Below are positions 36,278 through 44,911 of a stretch of 64,000 nucleotides of DNA, one piece after another. The first letter of the stretch is position 1, and every line of letters starts with the position of its first letter. The stretch is from an uncultured Bacteroidales bacterium (GTDB taxonomy: Bacteria; Bacteroidota; Bacteroidia; Bacteroidales; UBA932): contig ONIQ01000009.1 in the NCBI GenBank assembly GCA_900317925.1, positions 1-64,000 of the forward strand, written 5' to 3'. Below the pieces are notes generated by a model. It was given only the letters and a program-made list of their open reading frames with translations. It did not search any database and was not told the origin of the DNA. The translations under genes and the position numbers were made by a program.

Positions 36278-38448
36278 ATCGTCAATGTATGTGTCCCGGC
36301 CGATAGGATGGCCGTTTTTCCGTTAGAGAGGGGGACTTCTGCGGTGGTTCCGGCGGGAACGGTAAGCATCATCCGGATGCGTTTGCCGCGCCGTTCCAGC
36401 GCGACGGATATCGGTCCGAAACCGGTATCGACCGTGCAGGAAACCTGCTTCAGCGAACCCATTTGCGGGGCTACGCGGAAACGCCGCCAGCCGGGAGCCG
36501 TCGGTTCGAGTCCCGCGACCTTGCCGCTCAGGACGATGATGCCGGCGCCGGTCCAGGCATGGTTGCTGCTGCCGTCGAAGTTCCAATGCTCCCACAGGGT
36601 GCTGCAGGAGTCCTTCATGACGGTCGGGTAGAGCTTATGCATGCGCTGCAGGGCCATGTCGGCCTCGCCCATGCGGAAGAGGGCCTCCAGGACGTATTTC
36701 TGCATATAGACGGTGGCGTGGTATTCCCGCGCGAAAATCTCTTTCAAGGCCGGGTATTTGTCCGCTCCGGCAATGCCGCTCACCACGGCCAGGGCCTGGA
36801 CGCGGTCGTCGTACGGACCCTCGTGTCCGGGCGTCCGGTAACCGGTTCCGTCCCAGCAGGTGGCGTTGAACCGCCGGGCGATGTTCTCCATCATGTCTTC
36901 CAGCAGGACCACGTCGGACGGCCGGTAGAGCATGTGGGCGAAGGCCAACTGTCCTTTCAGGGCCAGGTAGTACCACAGGACCGCCTGGGAATACCGATCC
37001 TGGTTTTTGCCGGCATCGGGCCAGTCCCAGTCACCCTTGCGGTAAAGCGGCATGCCGTCTTTGTCCAGCTGCCAGGCCTCCAGGAGATAGCGGCCCACCC
37101 GGTCATAAACCGGCGCTACAAAAGTAGAATCACCACTGTACCAATAATATTGATGGAAACCGTACCAGCCCACGGAGGCCAGCATCTGCATGGGGAGCTC
37201 CGATACGTAATTGCCGGCAGGGACGGGAGCGTGGAGGGAACCATCGGGCTTCTGCCAGTTGACCAGCTCGTAAATACCCTTGCGGGCCAGGGCCCAAGAG
37301 GAGGGGCTCAGGGCGTAAAAAGCCATTCCCAGCTCGTTCACCTCGTCGCCCCACCATTGGGCGCGTTCGCGGTCGGGGCAGTCGTAATACGTGTCCCGCA
37401 TGCACACCATCAGGGTGCGGGCCGATTTCTGCCAGTACGTATTCAGGAAGGGGTCGTCGCAGGAGAAGGAACCGGTAAACTCCGTGTTGTACGAAGTCTC
37501 ACGGTAGCCCACTTCCAGCACTTCCACCCCTTCGGGGATGTGATAGAACATCTTCTCCCCGTTCATCCAGCAGAAATGCTCGTATTCCTGTACGCCCTCG
37601 CGGGTAACGTATTCTGCGCGCACGCACTGCTCTTTTCCCACGGTCAGGTGGTCGGTGTGGATGCCAACCACCTTTCCCGCCGGCGCTTTAACTTTCAGCC
37701 AGGGCGAGAAGTGCCCGTTGTAGGGGAGGGTGCAGACCAGCGTTCCGTTCTCCATCCGGGTCTGTTCGTAGGCGCGGCGTCCGTAGTCTTTCCACTGGGG
37801 AATGGGACGTTCTACCAGGGCGCCCAGGGGCGGCTGTCCGGGGGCGAAACCCAGTTCCATCGCACTTCCCAGCCATTTGGGGTTGCGGCCCAGATACCAG
37901 TCAAAGGGATAGGCCCGGGCATCGAAGCGGACATTGCTTTCCGGCAGACGGTAATTGGGAATGGGACCGGGAGCGGTCTGGTAGCCGTGCTGGACGCTGG
38001 CTTCCCAGGTTTTGTCCGAAAGAATCTCCACGCCATCTCCGATGGCTTCGAAGAGCAGGGCTGCCATGCCGCTGTCCAAGTGGCTGAAGCCGTTGCGGCC
38101 CAGGTGCCAGACCAGAATGGAAATCAAATTTTCGCCCGGGCGCAGCCACGGGGCGATATCCACCGTATCTACATAGCCGTCGCCGGGGGCGGGACCACGT
38201 TTCAGACCGCCTTCATAGACAGCCAGTTCGCCGTTGATCCACAGCCAGTATTTGGTGTCGGCGGCGATGCGGGCGGGAAGACTCTGCGGTACCTTGTCCA
38301 GGTTAACCCGCTTGCGGAAGGCAATCCATTCGTTGGAACCGCTGTTGCTCTGTTGCTTGGAAATCCATCTGGCCCTCCAGACGGGTTCCTGCGCCAAGGC
38401 GAGGAAACCGGTACAGAGGGCCAGAATCAGGAATAGGATTCTTTTCAT
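36274..38448 (-). CDS. GH78-like six-hairpin glycosidase (variant alpha-L-rhamnosidase)
   Basis: Secreted protein of 724 residues (signal [15 protein letters not shown]). N-terminal beta domains ([20 protein letters not shown]) lead to a six-hairpin barrel. The expected GH78 acid motif is altered to [16 protein letters not shown], and the base region reads [12 protein letters not shown], so it belongs to a divergent GH78-related group and its substrate is less certain than for the gene at 28915. I chose the ATG at 38448, which overlaps the previous stop by one base and starts a proper signal peptide. Confidence 0.85.
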   Translation of the reverse strand: MKRILFLILALCTGFLALAQEPVWRARWISKQQSNSGSNEWIAFRKRVNLDKVPQSLPARIAADTKYWLWINGELAVYEGGLKRGPAPGDGYVDTVDIAPWLRPGENLISILVWHLGRNGFSHLDSGMAALLFEAIGDGVEILSDKTWEASVQHGYQTAPGPIPNYRLPESNVRFDARAYPFDWYLGRNPKWLGSAMELGFAPGQPPLGALVERPIPQWKDYGRRAYEQTRMENGTLVCTLPYNGHFSPWLKVKAPAGKVVGIHTDHLTVGKEQCVRAEYVTREGVQEYEHFCWMNGEKMFYHIPEGVEVLEVGYRETSYNTEFTGSFSCDDPFLNTYWQKSARTLMVCMRDTYYDCPDRERAQWWGDEVNELGMAFYALSPSSWALARKGIYELVNWQKPDGSLHAPVPAGNYVSELPMQMLASVGWYGFHQYYWYSGDSTFVAPVYDRVGRYLLEAWQLDKDGMPLYRKGDWDWPDAGKNQDRYSQAVLWYYLALKGQLAFAHMLYRPSDVVLLEDMMENIARRFNATCWDGTGYRTPGHEGPYDDRVQALAVVSGIAGADKYPALKEIFAREYHATVYMQKYVLEALFRMGEADMALQRMHKLYPTVMKDSCSTLWEHWNFDGSSNHAWTGAGIIVLSGKVAGLEPTAPGWRRFRVAPQMGSLKQVSCTVDTGFGPISVALERRGKRIRMMLTVPAGTTAEVPLSNGKTAILSAGTHTLTI

Positions 38449-39017
38449 TATAACGGGGTGTCGGTGTAACAACCGTCTTCAACCACCTCGGAATTCTCAG
38501 CTACAAAGAGCGACGGGGTGGCGGGATTGCGGAAAATGAAGGTGCGCAGCACGATTCCCTTGCAGTCCTTGAAGGAAAGGATGGCGGGAACGGGAACATC
38601 GGCGGCTACATAACCCTTCTTCTGCTGGGCTTCGATAAACGCTTTCAGCGCCGGCCCCTGGCCGTCAATGACGCCCTTGCCGAAGATGGTTACATTCTCC
38701 AGACCTTCACCCCAGAAAATACCCTTCTGGCCTTTGTAGGCATAGATGTTGGCAGCGCCTACGATGACGGCGCCCTCGTTCAGGCGGATGTTCACGCCGC
38801 TGCGCAGCTGAACAGATCCGGTGAGGTAACGGCCCACGTTAAACACGAGGGTTCCGCCGCCCTGTTCGGCAATCCAGTCCACCGCCTTCTGGATGGAGGT
38901 GGTGTTATCAATCAGGCCGTTGCTTTTGATCCCGAAACGGGAGGCCTTGTATTCTACCTGTGCGGCAGCCTGGAGGCTCACCAGGACAAGCATCGCAAAA
39001 ATCAGTATCTTTTTCAT
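38448..39017 (-). CDS. Short GH28/pectin-lyase-fold secreted protein
   Basis: Protein of 189 residues with a signal peptide (MLVLVSLQAAAQ). It begins like a GH28 polygalacturonase (ASRFGIKSNGLIDNTTSIQKA, EQGGGTLVFNVGRYLTGSVQ) but stops after a few beta-helix turns. The catalytic Asp cluster of GH28 (NTD...DD...GHG) is absent, and the length is well under half of the usual 400-500. The reading frame is clean, couples to both neighbours (ATGA upstream, one-base overlap downstream) and ends without a trace of the missing part, so it may be a real small protein or a decayed remnant. Catalysis is unlikely. Confidence 0.75.
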   Translation of the reverse strand: MKKILIFAMLVLVSLQAAAQVEYKASRFGIKSNGLIDNTTSIQKAVDWIAEQGGGTLVFNVGRYLTGSVQLRSGVNIRLNEGAVIVGAANIYAYKGQKGIFWGEGLENVTIFGKGVIDGQGPALKAFIEAQQKKGYVAADVPVPAILSFKDCKGIVLRTFIFRNPATPSLFVAENSEVVEDGCYTDTPL

Positions 39018-40531
39018 TTGCATTCGAAATCGGTGACGTTGTGGGTAATGATCTGCTGCTTGCCTTCCGCAGCATCTGCCTGGCTGATGACGAAGTTGGT
39101 CATCTTCAGGCCGTTAACATCATCGGCGACCACGGCGGGACGATAATCCTCACCGACCACCTTGATCTTTACGTTCTGGAAGGAAAGGCCGTCGGCATGG
39201 CGGATATAGAAGCCCCAGGCGGGGAGTTCCTTCCAATTGGAGAACTCGGGATAGGACCTTTCCAGTTCGGGAATGGCCGCCAGTTCTTCGGGGGAGGTGC
39301 CGCGATAGGCATAGGTCGAATCGGCCTGGCCGGGATATACGATTTCCACATTTTCGAAGCGGACATTGTCGATCCTCAGACCGGGGATACCGGTGATGAT
39401 GCTCGGGCAGACGTTGCGCGGCAGGTCCTCGACGGGGCCTTCATAGCTGTAGCCGGCATCCGGTTTCTCGAAGGGAACCTCGGCGTACACATTCTTGATG
39501 ACCACATCCTTCAGGCAGGGCGCCTCCCCTTCGTGACGGCTGGCGAGACGGATGAAGAACGGATTGCCCGTATGCAGGCTCTGCAGACCGTCGATTTCCA
39601 CATCCTCGATGGAGGCACCGTCCACGCTGGCCACCGTAAAGGCGCTGCGATAGGTGTCGAAAATCTTGATGTTTTTGAAACGGAAGTGCTTGAAGGTGCC
39701 CCGGGTATAGGTGCCGAACTTCACGCCGTTGGCGCTGGATCGGCCGATGCAGTTTTCCACGAGGATGTTCTCACTCACGCCGGTGGCGCTGTGGCTCTTG
39801 AAGCAGTAGGAATCGTCGGCCGAGTCGATGTAGCAGTTCCGGATGGTTACGTTCTTGCTGTCCACGACATCGATACCGTCATTGTTCCAGTAGCATTTGG
39901 CATCGACCTTCATGCCCTCCACGAGAAGACCGTCGCACTGGTCGTACTGCTGGGTCCAGCTGGCGGGATCCTTGAGGGTGATGTCCTTCATTACGATGTT
40001 CTTGCAGCGGAAGAAGTGAATCAGCTCGGGACGTTTGACTTCCTGGACGCGGTCGAGTCCGAGGGGATCCTCCAGCAGGCCGAGGTGGACATACTGCACC
40101 AGGTTGTTGGCTACCTGGAAACCGCGGCAGTCGAGGGTCCCTTCGCCGGTTACGCCGATGTTCTCCTGGTCCACGGACAGCACGAAGGCGGTCCAGTGGG
40201 CTACCGTGTCGCGGATGAAGTCCCAGGGGTTCAGCGAACCGAGCAGGACGGCGTCTTTCTGCAGGTGCAGGGTGACGTTGTTCTTAAGGTAGATGGAACC
40301 GCAGACAAAGGTGCCGGGCGTAAAGACAAGACGTCCGCCTCCGTTCGCGGAGATATAGTCGATGGCGGCCTGAACAGAGGCGGTGTTCAGGGTGACACCG
40401 TCTGCAACGGCGCCGAATTCGGTTGCAAGATAGTCTTTGCCACTGTCGGCGGCCGGTTTAGCGGTACAGCCGCAAAGCATCAGGGCAAGGGCTGCAAAGA
40501 GGGCAAGGCCCCGGAAGAGTTGTTTGGTCAT
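39014..40531 (-). CDS. GH28 polygalacturonase-family lipoprotein
   Basis: Protein of 505 residues with a lipoprotein signal (ALMLCGC). Parallel beta-helix opening FGAVADGVTLNTASVQAAID, then catalytic signatures WNNDGIDVVDS and SADDSYCFKS, followed by SANGVKFGT in the GHG/RIK region, which is modified. GH28 members hydrolyse galacturonan or rhamnogalacturonan by inversion; because the third motif is changed, the target may be a side-chain linkage rather than plain polygalacturonate. It is 6 bases downstream of the GH106 stop. Confidence 0.88.
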   Translation of the reverse strand: MTKQLFRGLALFAALALMLCGCTAKPAADSGKDYLATEFGAVADGVTLNTASVQAAIDYISANGGGRLVFTPGTFVCGSIYLKNNVTLHLQKDAVLLGSLNPWDFIRDTVAHWTAFVLSVDQENIGVTGEGTLDCRGFQVANNLVQYVHLGLLEDPLGLDRVQEVKRPELIHFFRCKNIVMKDITLKDPASWTQQYDQCDGLLVEGMKVDAKCYWNNDGIDVVDSKNVTIRNCYIDSADDSYCFKSHSATGVSENILVENCIGRSSANGVKFGTYTRGTFKHFRFKNIKIFDTYRSAFTVASVDGASIEDVEIDGLQSLHTGNPFFIRLASRHEGEAPCLKDVVIKNVYAEVPFEKPDAGYSYEGPVEDLPRNVCPSIITGIPGLRIDNVRFENVEIVYPGQADSTYAYRGTSPEELAAIPELERSYPEFSNWKELPAWGFYIRHADGLSFQNVKIKVVGEDYRPAVVADDVNGLKMTNFVISQADAAEGKQQIITHNVTDFECK

Positions 40532-40537
40532 ATCGGA

Positions 40538-43339
40538 TTAATAAAGTTTTACGGGTCCAAGCAGTCCCAGAGAGGCCATCGGCTGTTCGCGGCGGATGAC
40601 ATAGCGCTGGGCTACCTTATTGTCTTTCAGCGTGTACATGTAATTGACCATCAAGGTGCTGACCTTGATCTCAATCGTATTGTCGCCCGGATGCAGGAGC
40701 TTGGAAACATCCAGGATGCGGCGGCCGAACCAGCTCACACCGGCGCTCTGGCCGTTTACCTTGACGTCGGCGATTTCGCAGACCTTGCCCAGGTTCAGGT
40801 ACTTGGGCAGGCTGGGGCCGTCCAGGGAGACCGTGGTCTTGTAGGTGACCGTGCCGTAGAAATGTGTGTATTCCTCGATATCTTTCAGGTCCTTCAACTC
40901 CTCCATGTCCAGATAACGGACCTCCACGCTGTCCTGCGGGTTGCGGAGTTCTACCTTCCAGCCCTTGACGCAGAGGGAATCGGCACCGGCGACGGGGGCG
41001 GGAGCCCAGGCGCGTCCGGCGGCCTTGCGGCCAAAGCGGATGAGGACGGTCTCGGCCGGGCCCAGGGCCAGGTGATACTGTCCTTTCACCACCGGGATGT
41101 CATAGGAAAGACCGTCGGCCGGGTTGAAGATGACCGGTTTGCGGCCTGCCCAGATGGATTTCGGGAAGGAAAGGTCGGTCTCGCGGGGCTCGTGCAGGTT
41201 CGCGTTGGCAAAGAAGAAGAAATTCTCCTTGTTGTCCATCACGTACCGGTTCTGGAGGAGGAAGCGGTCGGGCTGGCCGATGGTAACGGTATGGGGAAGA
41301 TTGTATTGCTCCATCACGTCCTTGTACCATTCCAGGAATTTATTGTCGGCCGGCTTGTCCAGGACGATGAAGCGGCCGGTGGCTTTCAATCGCTCCACCG
41401 AAGCGCGGACCTGCTCGTCGCGGGCCACATAGTCCATCAGGCCCAACGACTTTTCGGGAGCCTTGGCAATGCAGAACACCCGGCCGCCCTTGGCGACGAA
41501 TTCCTCCAGCTTGTCCAGCGATTCCTGCATGATGGAGGAAACCTCGATCAGGAAGAGTACGCTGTATCGTTTGGGACCGTAGCAGAGTTTGCCGTCGGGG
41601 CTGACGGTGGCGTCCTTGATGATATCCTCGCTCACATAGTCGGCGCCGCCACCGTTCTTGTGGATGGCTTCCCAGACCAGCGAGGTATAGGGAATGTTCA
41701 GTTTAACGGGGAAGGGTTCCTGCTGGACACCCATTTCGCTCCACATATCGTTGTTGGCGGGCAGCAGGGCGATATCGGTGTACATATCGGCATTCTGCAG
41801 CAGGCTGCTCATGCGGGCGCGATACTCGTTCAGCAGGTGGAAATACGGCCAGTACGGGTTGCGCTCGTTGTGGAAGCAGCCGTACTGCACCCAGCCCGGG
41901 AAGGCCGCTTCGGCGGGGGAGTAATTGAAACCGTGCCAGACCGAATGGGTGATGCCGGAGAAGGCGGCCATATCGGATCCCAGTTTGATGAATTCCAGCG
42001 AGGTGCCGAAGACCTTGTAGGTGTTGGTCATTTCTTCGGCGCTCACCAGCCGTTTGCCAGTCAGGTGGGCCGCCGACGAGACGTATTTGTCAATCATCGT
42101 GTAACCGCGGCCGCGCCGATAATCCTCGTCGCCCATTTCCTCGCCCAGACGGTGTTTGAGCCAGTTGGTGGTCCAGGATTCGCCCTCGGGGATGTCCAGG
42201 TTCATGGACGATTCCAGCGGGAAGAAACCGCAGCCGTAGGCCTGTGCGCGGGATTTGATGCCTTTTTCACGGCACCATTGCGCATAGACCGAGAAGAACC
42301 GCTCCTGGAGGAGTTCAGCCTTCGTGCGTTCGAAATCGTACCGGACGCGGTTTACCTCGTTGGCAAACTGCTCGCCCTTCTTGGCTCCGTAGTTGAAATC
42401 CAGCACGTTGCCCAGCCGTCCCACCTTGAACATGGTGAAAGGCAGCCAGGGCATCAGGTCGTACCCGCGGCGTTTCTTGAATTCCTCGGCCATGTCGGAG
42501 GTCCAGTTGCTGCCCTCCAGCTCCATGGAATCCACGAAGAAGGCGCGGATATGCTTGTTGAGGGGGCCGATGCGACCCTCGATGGTGTCGGTCATGTGGT
42601 TGAGGTACTTCAGGACAGCCTCTTTGTTCATGTGGTCCAGGATGCTGCCGGCTGCACCGGGAGCACCGTTGATCACACAGGCGAAGGAATCATATTCCAC
42701 CAGGGCGTAGAACTGGTGCTTGCCCTCGGGAACCTCCACGGAGAGGATGCCGTCTGCATCGAAGCGGTCGGTCACGTCAATGGCCTCGTCCAGTGAGTTG
42801 ATGGGGTCAGGTGCCAGCAGGGCGCGCAGCAAATGCGGCGTGCGGCGGGGGTTGACGACCGATACACCCGGGTCCAGTTCCTTGAAAATGGCGAACTTGG
42901 AAACTTCCAGGGTCTCGCCGCCCTTTACCTCGCGGGCCAGGGTCAGCAGCACCCGCGCACGTTCGTCACGGTTCAGGGACTCGGCGCCGAAGGGCCAGCC
43001 GGAACCGATGATCAGGTCGCAGGTCATGCCGATCTTTTCGGCCTCGTCAAAAACGACCTGCAGCATGTCGATCCATTCATCGCTGAGCCATTTCAGCTCT
43101 TTGGTGTTCAGGGTGTCGGATCCGGAGGGGAAGGAAATCGGGTTGATTTCCACGCCGCCGATACCGGCTTCCTTGAGCAGGTGCAGCTCGCGGACCAGTT
43201 CTTCGGCCTGGACGCGGTCGCCATTCCACCACCAGCGGACGAAGGGGCGGTACCGGTTCTCGAGCGGAGCTTCTGCCAGCAACGATACCGCTGACAGCAG
43301 GCACAGGGCCAGGGTAAGGATCAATTTATTTGTCTTCAT
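40538..43339 (-). CDS. GH106-like alpha-L-rhamnosidase
   Basis: Secreted protein of 933 residues (signal LTLALCLLSAVSLLA). The opening FVRWWWNGDRVQAEELVREL with EAGIGGVEINP is typical of the large GH106-like group. A TIM-barrel middle (TCDLIIGSGWPFG, DSMELEGSNWTSDM) and a C-terminal galactose-binding-like domain (KYLNLGKVCEIADVKVNGQ) follow. GH106 enzymes cleave alpha-L-rhamnose from rhamnogalacturonan II and other complex pectins. I set the start at the ATG at 43339 rather than one 21 bases earlier, because it begins the signal peptide; it overlaps the previous gene by 14 bases. Confidence 0.85.
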   Translation of the reverse strand: MKTNKLILTLALCLLSAVSLLAEAPLENRYRPFVRWWWNGDRVQAEELVRELHLLKEAGIGGVEINPISFPSGSDTLNTKELKWLSDEWIDMLQVVFDEAEKIGMTCDLIIGSGWPFGAESLNRDERARVLLTLAREVKGGETLEVSKFAIFKELDPGVSVVNPRRTPHLLRALLAPDPINSLDEAIDVTDRFDADGILSVEVPEGKHQFYALVEYDSFACVINGAPGAAGSILDHMNKEAVLKYLNHMTDTIEGRIGPLNKHIRAFFVDSMELEGSNWTSDMAEEFKKRRGYDLMPWLPFTMFKVGRLGNVLDFNYGAKKGEQFANEVNRVRYDFERTKAELLQERFFSVYAQWCREKGIKSRAQAYGCGFFPLESSMNLDIPEGESWTTNWLKHRLGEEMGDEDYRRGRGYTMIDKYVSSAAHLTGKRLVSAEEMTNTYKVFGTSLEFIKLGSDMAAFSGITHSVWHGFNYSPAEAAFPGWVQYGCFHNERNPYWPYFHLLNEYRARMSSLLQNADMYTDIALLPANNDMWSEMGVQQEPFPVKLNIPYTSLVWEAIHKNGGGADYVSEDIIKDATVSPDGKLCYGPKRYSVLFLIEVSSIMQESLDKLEEFVAKGGRVFCIAKAPEKSLGLMDYVARDEQVRASVERLKATGRFIVLDKPADNKFLEWYKDVMEQYNLPHTVTIGQPDRFLLQNRYVMDNKENFFFFANANLHEPRETDLSFPKSIWAGRKPVIFNPADGLSYDIPVVKGQYHLALGPAETVLIRFGRKAAGRAWAPAPVAGADSLCVKGWKVELRNPQDSVEVRYLDMEELKDLKDIEEYTHFYGTVTYKTTVSLDGPSLPKYLNLGKVCEIADVKVNGQSAGVSWFGRRILDVSKLLHPGDNTIEIKVSTLMVNYMYTLKDNKVAQRYVIRREQPMASLGLLGPVKLY

Positions 43340-44879
43340 GTCGGGTAAGGTGGAGTTCATCGGAATAGGTGAGCTGGCTTCCGATAATCAGACGGACGCC
43401 TTCTTCGGGATTCAGCAGTTTAAAGGAAACGGTGTGCTTGCCTTTCGGCAGATTGTAATGGAAGTACAGTTCATTGACCAGGTTGTTGCCCCCGCTGGGA
43501 ATGCGCACGGTCTTGTCCAGTTTGCCGTCCAGGTAGCATTCCACTTCGGCTTCGTACCCATGCTCCTGATAGTCCTTGGGTTTCTGCCACGAGAAGCTGT
43601 ACACCACGCCGATGCCTTCCCAGCTGAGTTCTCCGGCTTTGTCGACGTAACGTTTGATGTCTTTCTTTTCCTGGGGCCAGTGGCCGGGGAAGGACTGCTC
43701 GAAGCGAACCGGTACCGGTTTCTGGCAGGGGAGGATGACTTTGTCGTCCGCTACGGTGCCGCCATTGAGCCGGATGACCTGCAGGGCCTGGTCGAAGGAC
43801 ATATCGGTAGCCTTGTTCACGGATATATCGGTATAGACCAGATCGCGGTCCAGTACTTCGTAGATGGGTTTGCGCCAGTATTCGGGGATACCCTCGAAGC
43901 CCAGGACGGTGCCCAGGATGCCGCCGGCCGATGCCGGGTTGCAGTCGGAATCGGCGCCGCAACGCGTGGAAATGTCGAGGGTGCGATAGTAATTCTTCTG
44001 ACCGTACAGCAGGCCGATGAGGATGTAGGCGCTGTTCAGGACGGCGTCGATGTTGAAGGCACTGTACACGCCGCCGGGGCAGCCGATGTCAAAGGCGTGT
44101 TCCTTGTTCACCAGGGCCCAGCAGATGTGCCAGTCATCGGGATACTGCTTGTGCCAGCGGATAACATCGGACATGGCCGTATGGTAGCGGGTTCCTTCGG
44201 GGATGACCTTCAGGGCCTCGTTGACGATAAAGTCGATATCGTCGCTTACGAAGGCAAGGGCGTACATGGCCGCCACGTAAACGCCGCCGTACCAGCCATC
44301 TCCGTAGTTCATCATGTGGCCGATCCCGTCGCAGTAGTGTGCGGCGGCATTGACCATGCCGGGGGCCATGATGCCTGCGTAGTCGGCCTCGATCTGGAAG
44401 TCGATGTCATCGGCGTGCGGGTTGTTCAGCCAGTGGCCCGATTCAGGCGGCATGATGCCGGCGAGGATGTTGTAACGGGCCTGGCGGTTGGCATGCCAAA
44501 GCGGATAGGGCGCGTTGGCGAAGGCCTTGGCAAAGGATTCGATGGGGGCGTCCAGGCCTTCCTTGGCGAATACTTCTACGAAGGTCAGGTCCATGTACAC
44601 ATCGTCGTACAGGCCCGGGAAGCGGTCGTACCAGCGTTTGATGCCGTGTTCCGGCCAGGGAATGTCGATTTTCTGGTCGATGGTGGTAGCATACTTGAAT
44701 TCGGTGGGGCCACCGTAGGAGCAGCCGATGATCTGGCCGGCCCAGGCGCCTTTGATCTTGTCCTTGAGGACTTCTTTGGAAAGGGTGACCTCGGCGGGAA
44801 CCTTCGGTTTGCGGGCCTGGGAAGGGGTCGCCAGGATCAAGACTGCCGCGAGGGCGATGAAGATGTGTTTGATTTTCAT
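43326..44879 (-). CDS. Secreted ADP-ribosylglycohydrolase-fold protein
   Basis: Protein of 517 residues with a signal peptide (FIALAAVLILATPSQA). The first about 370 residues match the ADP-ribosylglycohydrolase family: GAWAGQIIGCSYGGPTEF (44-61), the metal-binding acidic pair in YDDVYMDLTF (91-100), and TRCGADSDCNPASAGGILG, equivalent to the family Asp-x-Asp/Ser site. The last about 130 residues form a beta-rich domain (AEVECYLDGKLDKTVRIP). Known ADP-ribosyl hydrolases act on intracellular ADP-ribose links; an exported form between two rhamnosidase-type genes and a peptidase suggests a glycan N- or O-glycosidase. That role is inference. Confidence 0.82.
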   Translation of the reverse strand: MKIKHIFIALAAVLILATPSQARKPKVPAEVTLSKEVLKDKIKGAWAGQIIGCSYGGPTEFKYATTIDQKIDIPWPEHGIKRWYDRFPGLYDDVYMDLTFVEVFAKEGLDAPIESFAKAFANAPYPLWHANRQARYNILAGIMPPESGHWLNNPHADDIDFQIEADYAGIMAPGMVNAAAHYCDGIGHMMNYGDGWYGGVYVAAMYALAFVSDDIDFIVNEALKVIPEGTRYHTAMSDVIRWHKQYPDDWHICWALVNKEHAFDIGCPGGVYSAFNIDAVLNSAYILIGLLYGQKNYYRTLDISTRCGADSDCNPASAGGILGTVLGFEGIPEYWRKPIYEVLDRDLVYTDISVNKATDMSFDQALQVIRLNGGTVADDKVILPCQKPVPVRFEQSFPGHWPQEKKDIKRYVDKAGELSWEGIGVVYSFSWQKPKDYQEHGYEAEVECYLDGKLDKTVRIPSGGNNLVNELYFHYNLPKGKHTVSFKLLNPEEGVRLIIGSQLTYSDELHLTRHEDK

Positions 44880-44911
44880 ATCGTAAATAAAGATAAAATA
44901 CTATTCAAGAA

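Noticed and set aside
38960..42796. A 1278-codon open frame on the + strand
   Set aside because: It lies antisense to three well-supported genes (GH28-type and GH106). High GC with strong third-position bias leaves the opposite strand free of stops; its translation resembles no protein family I recognise.
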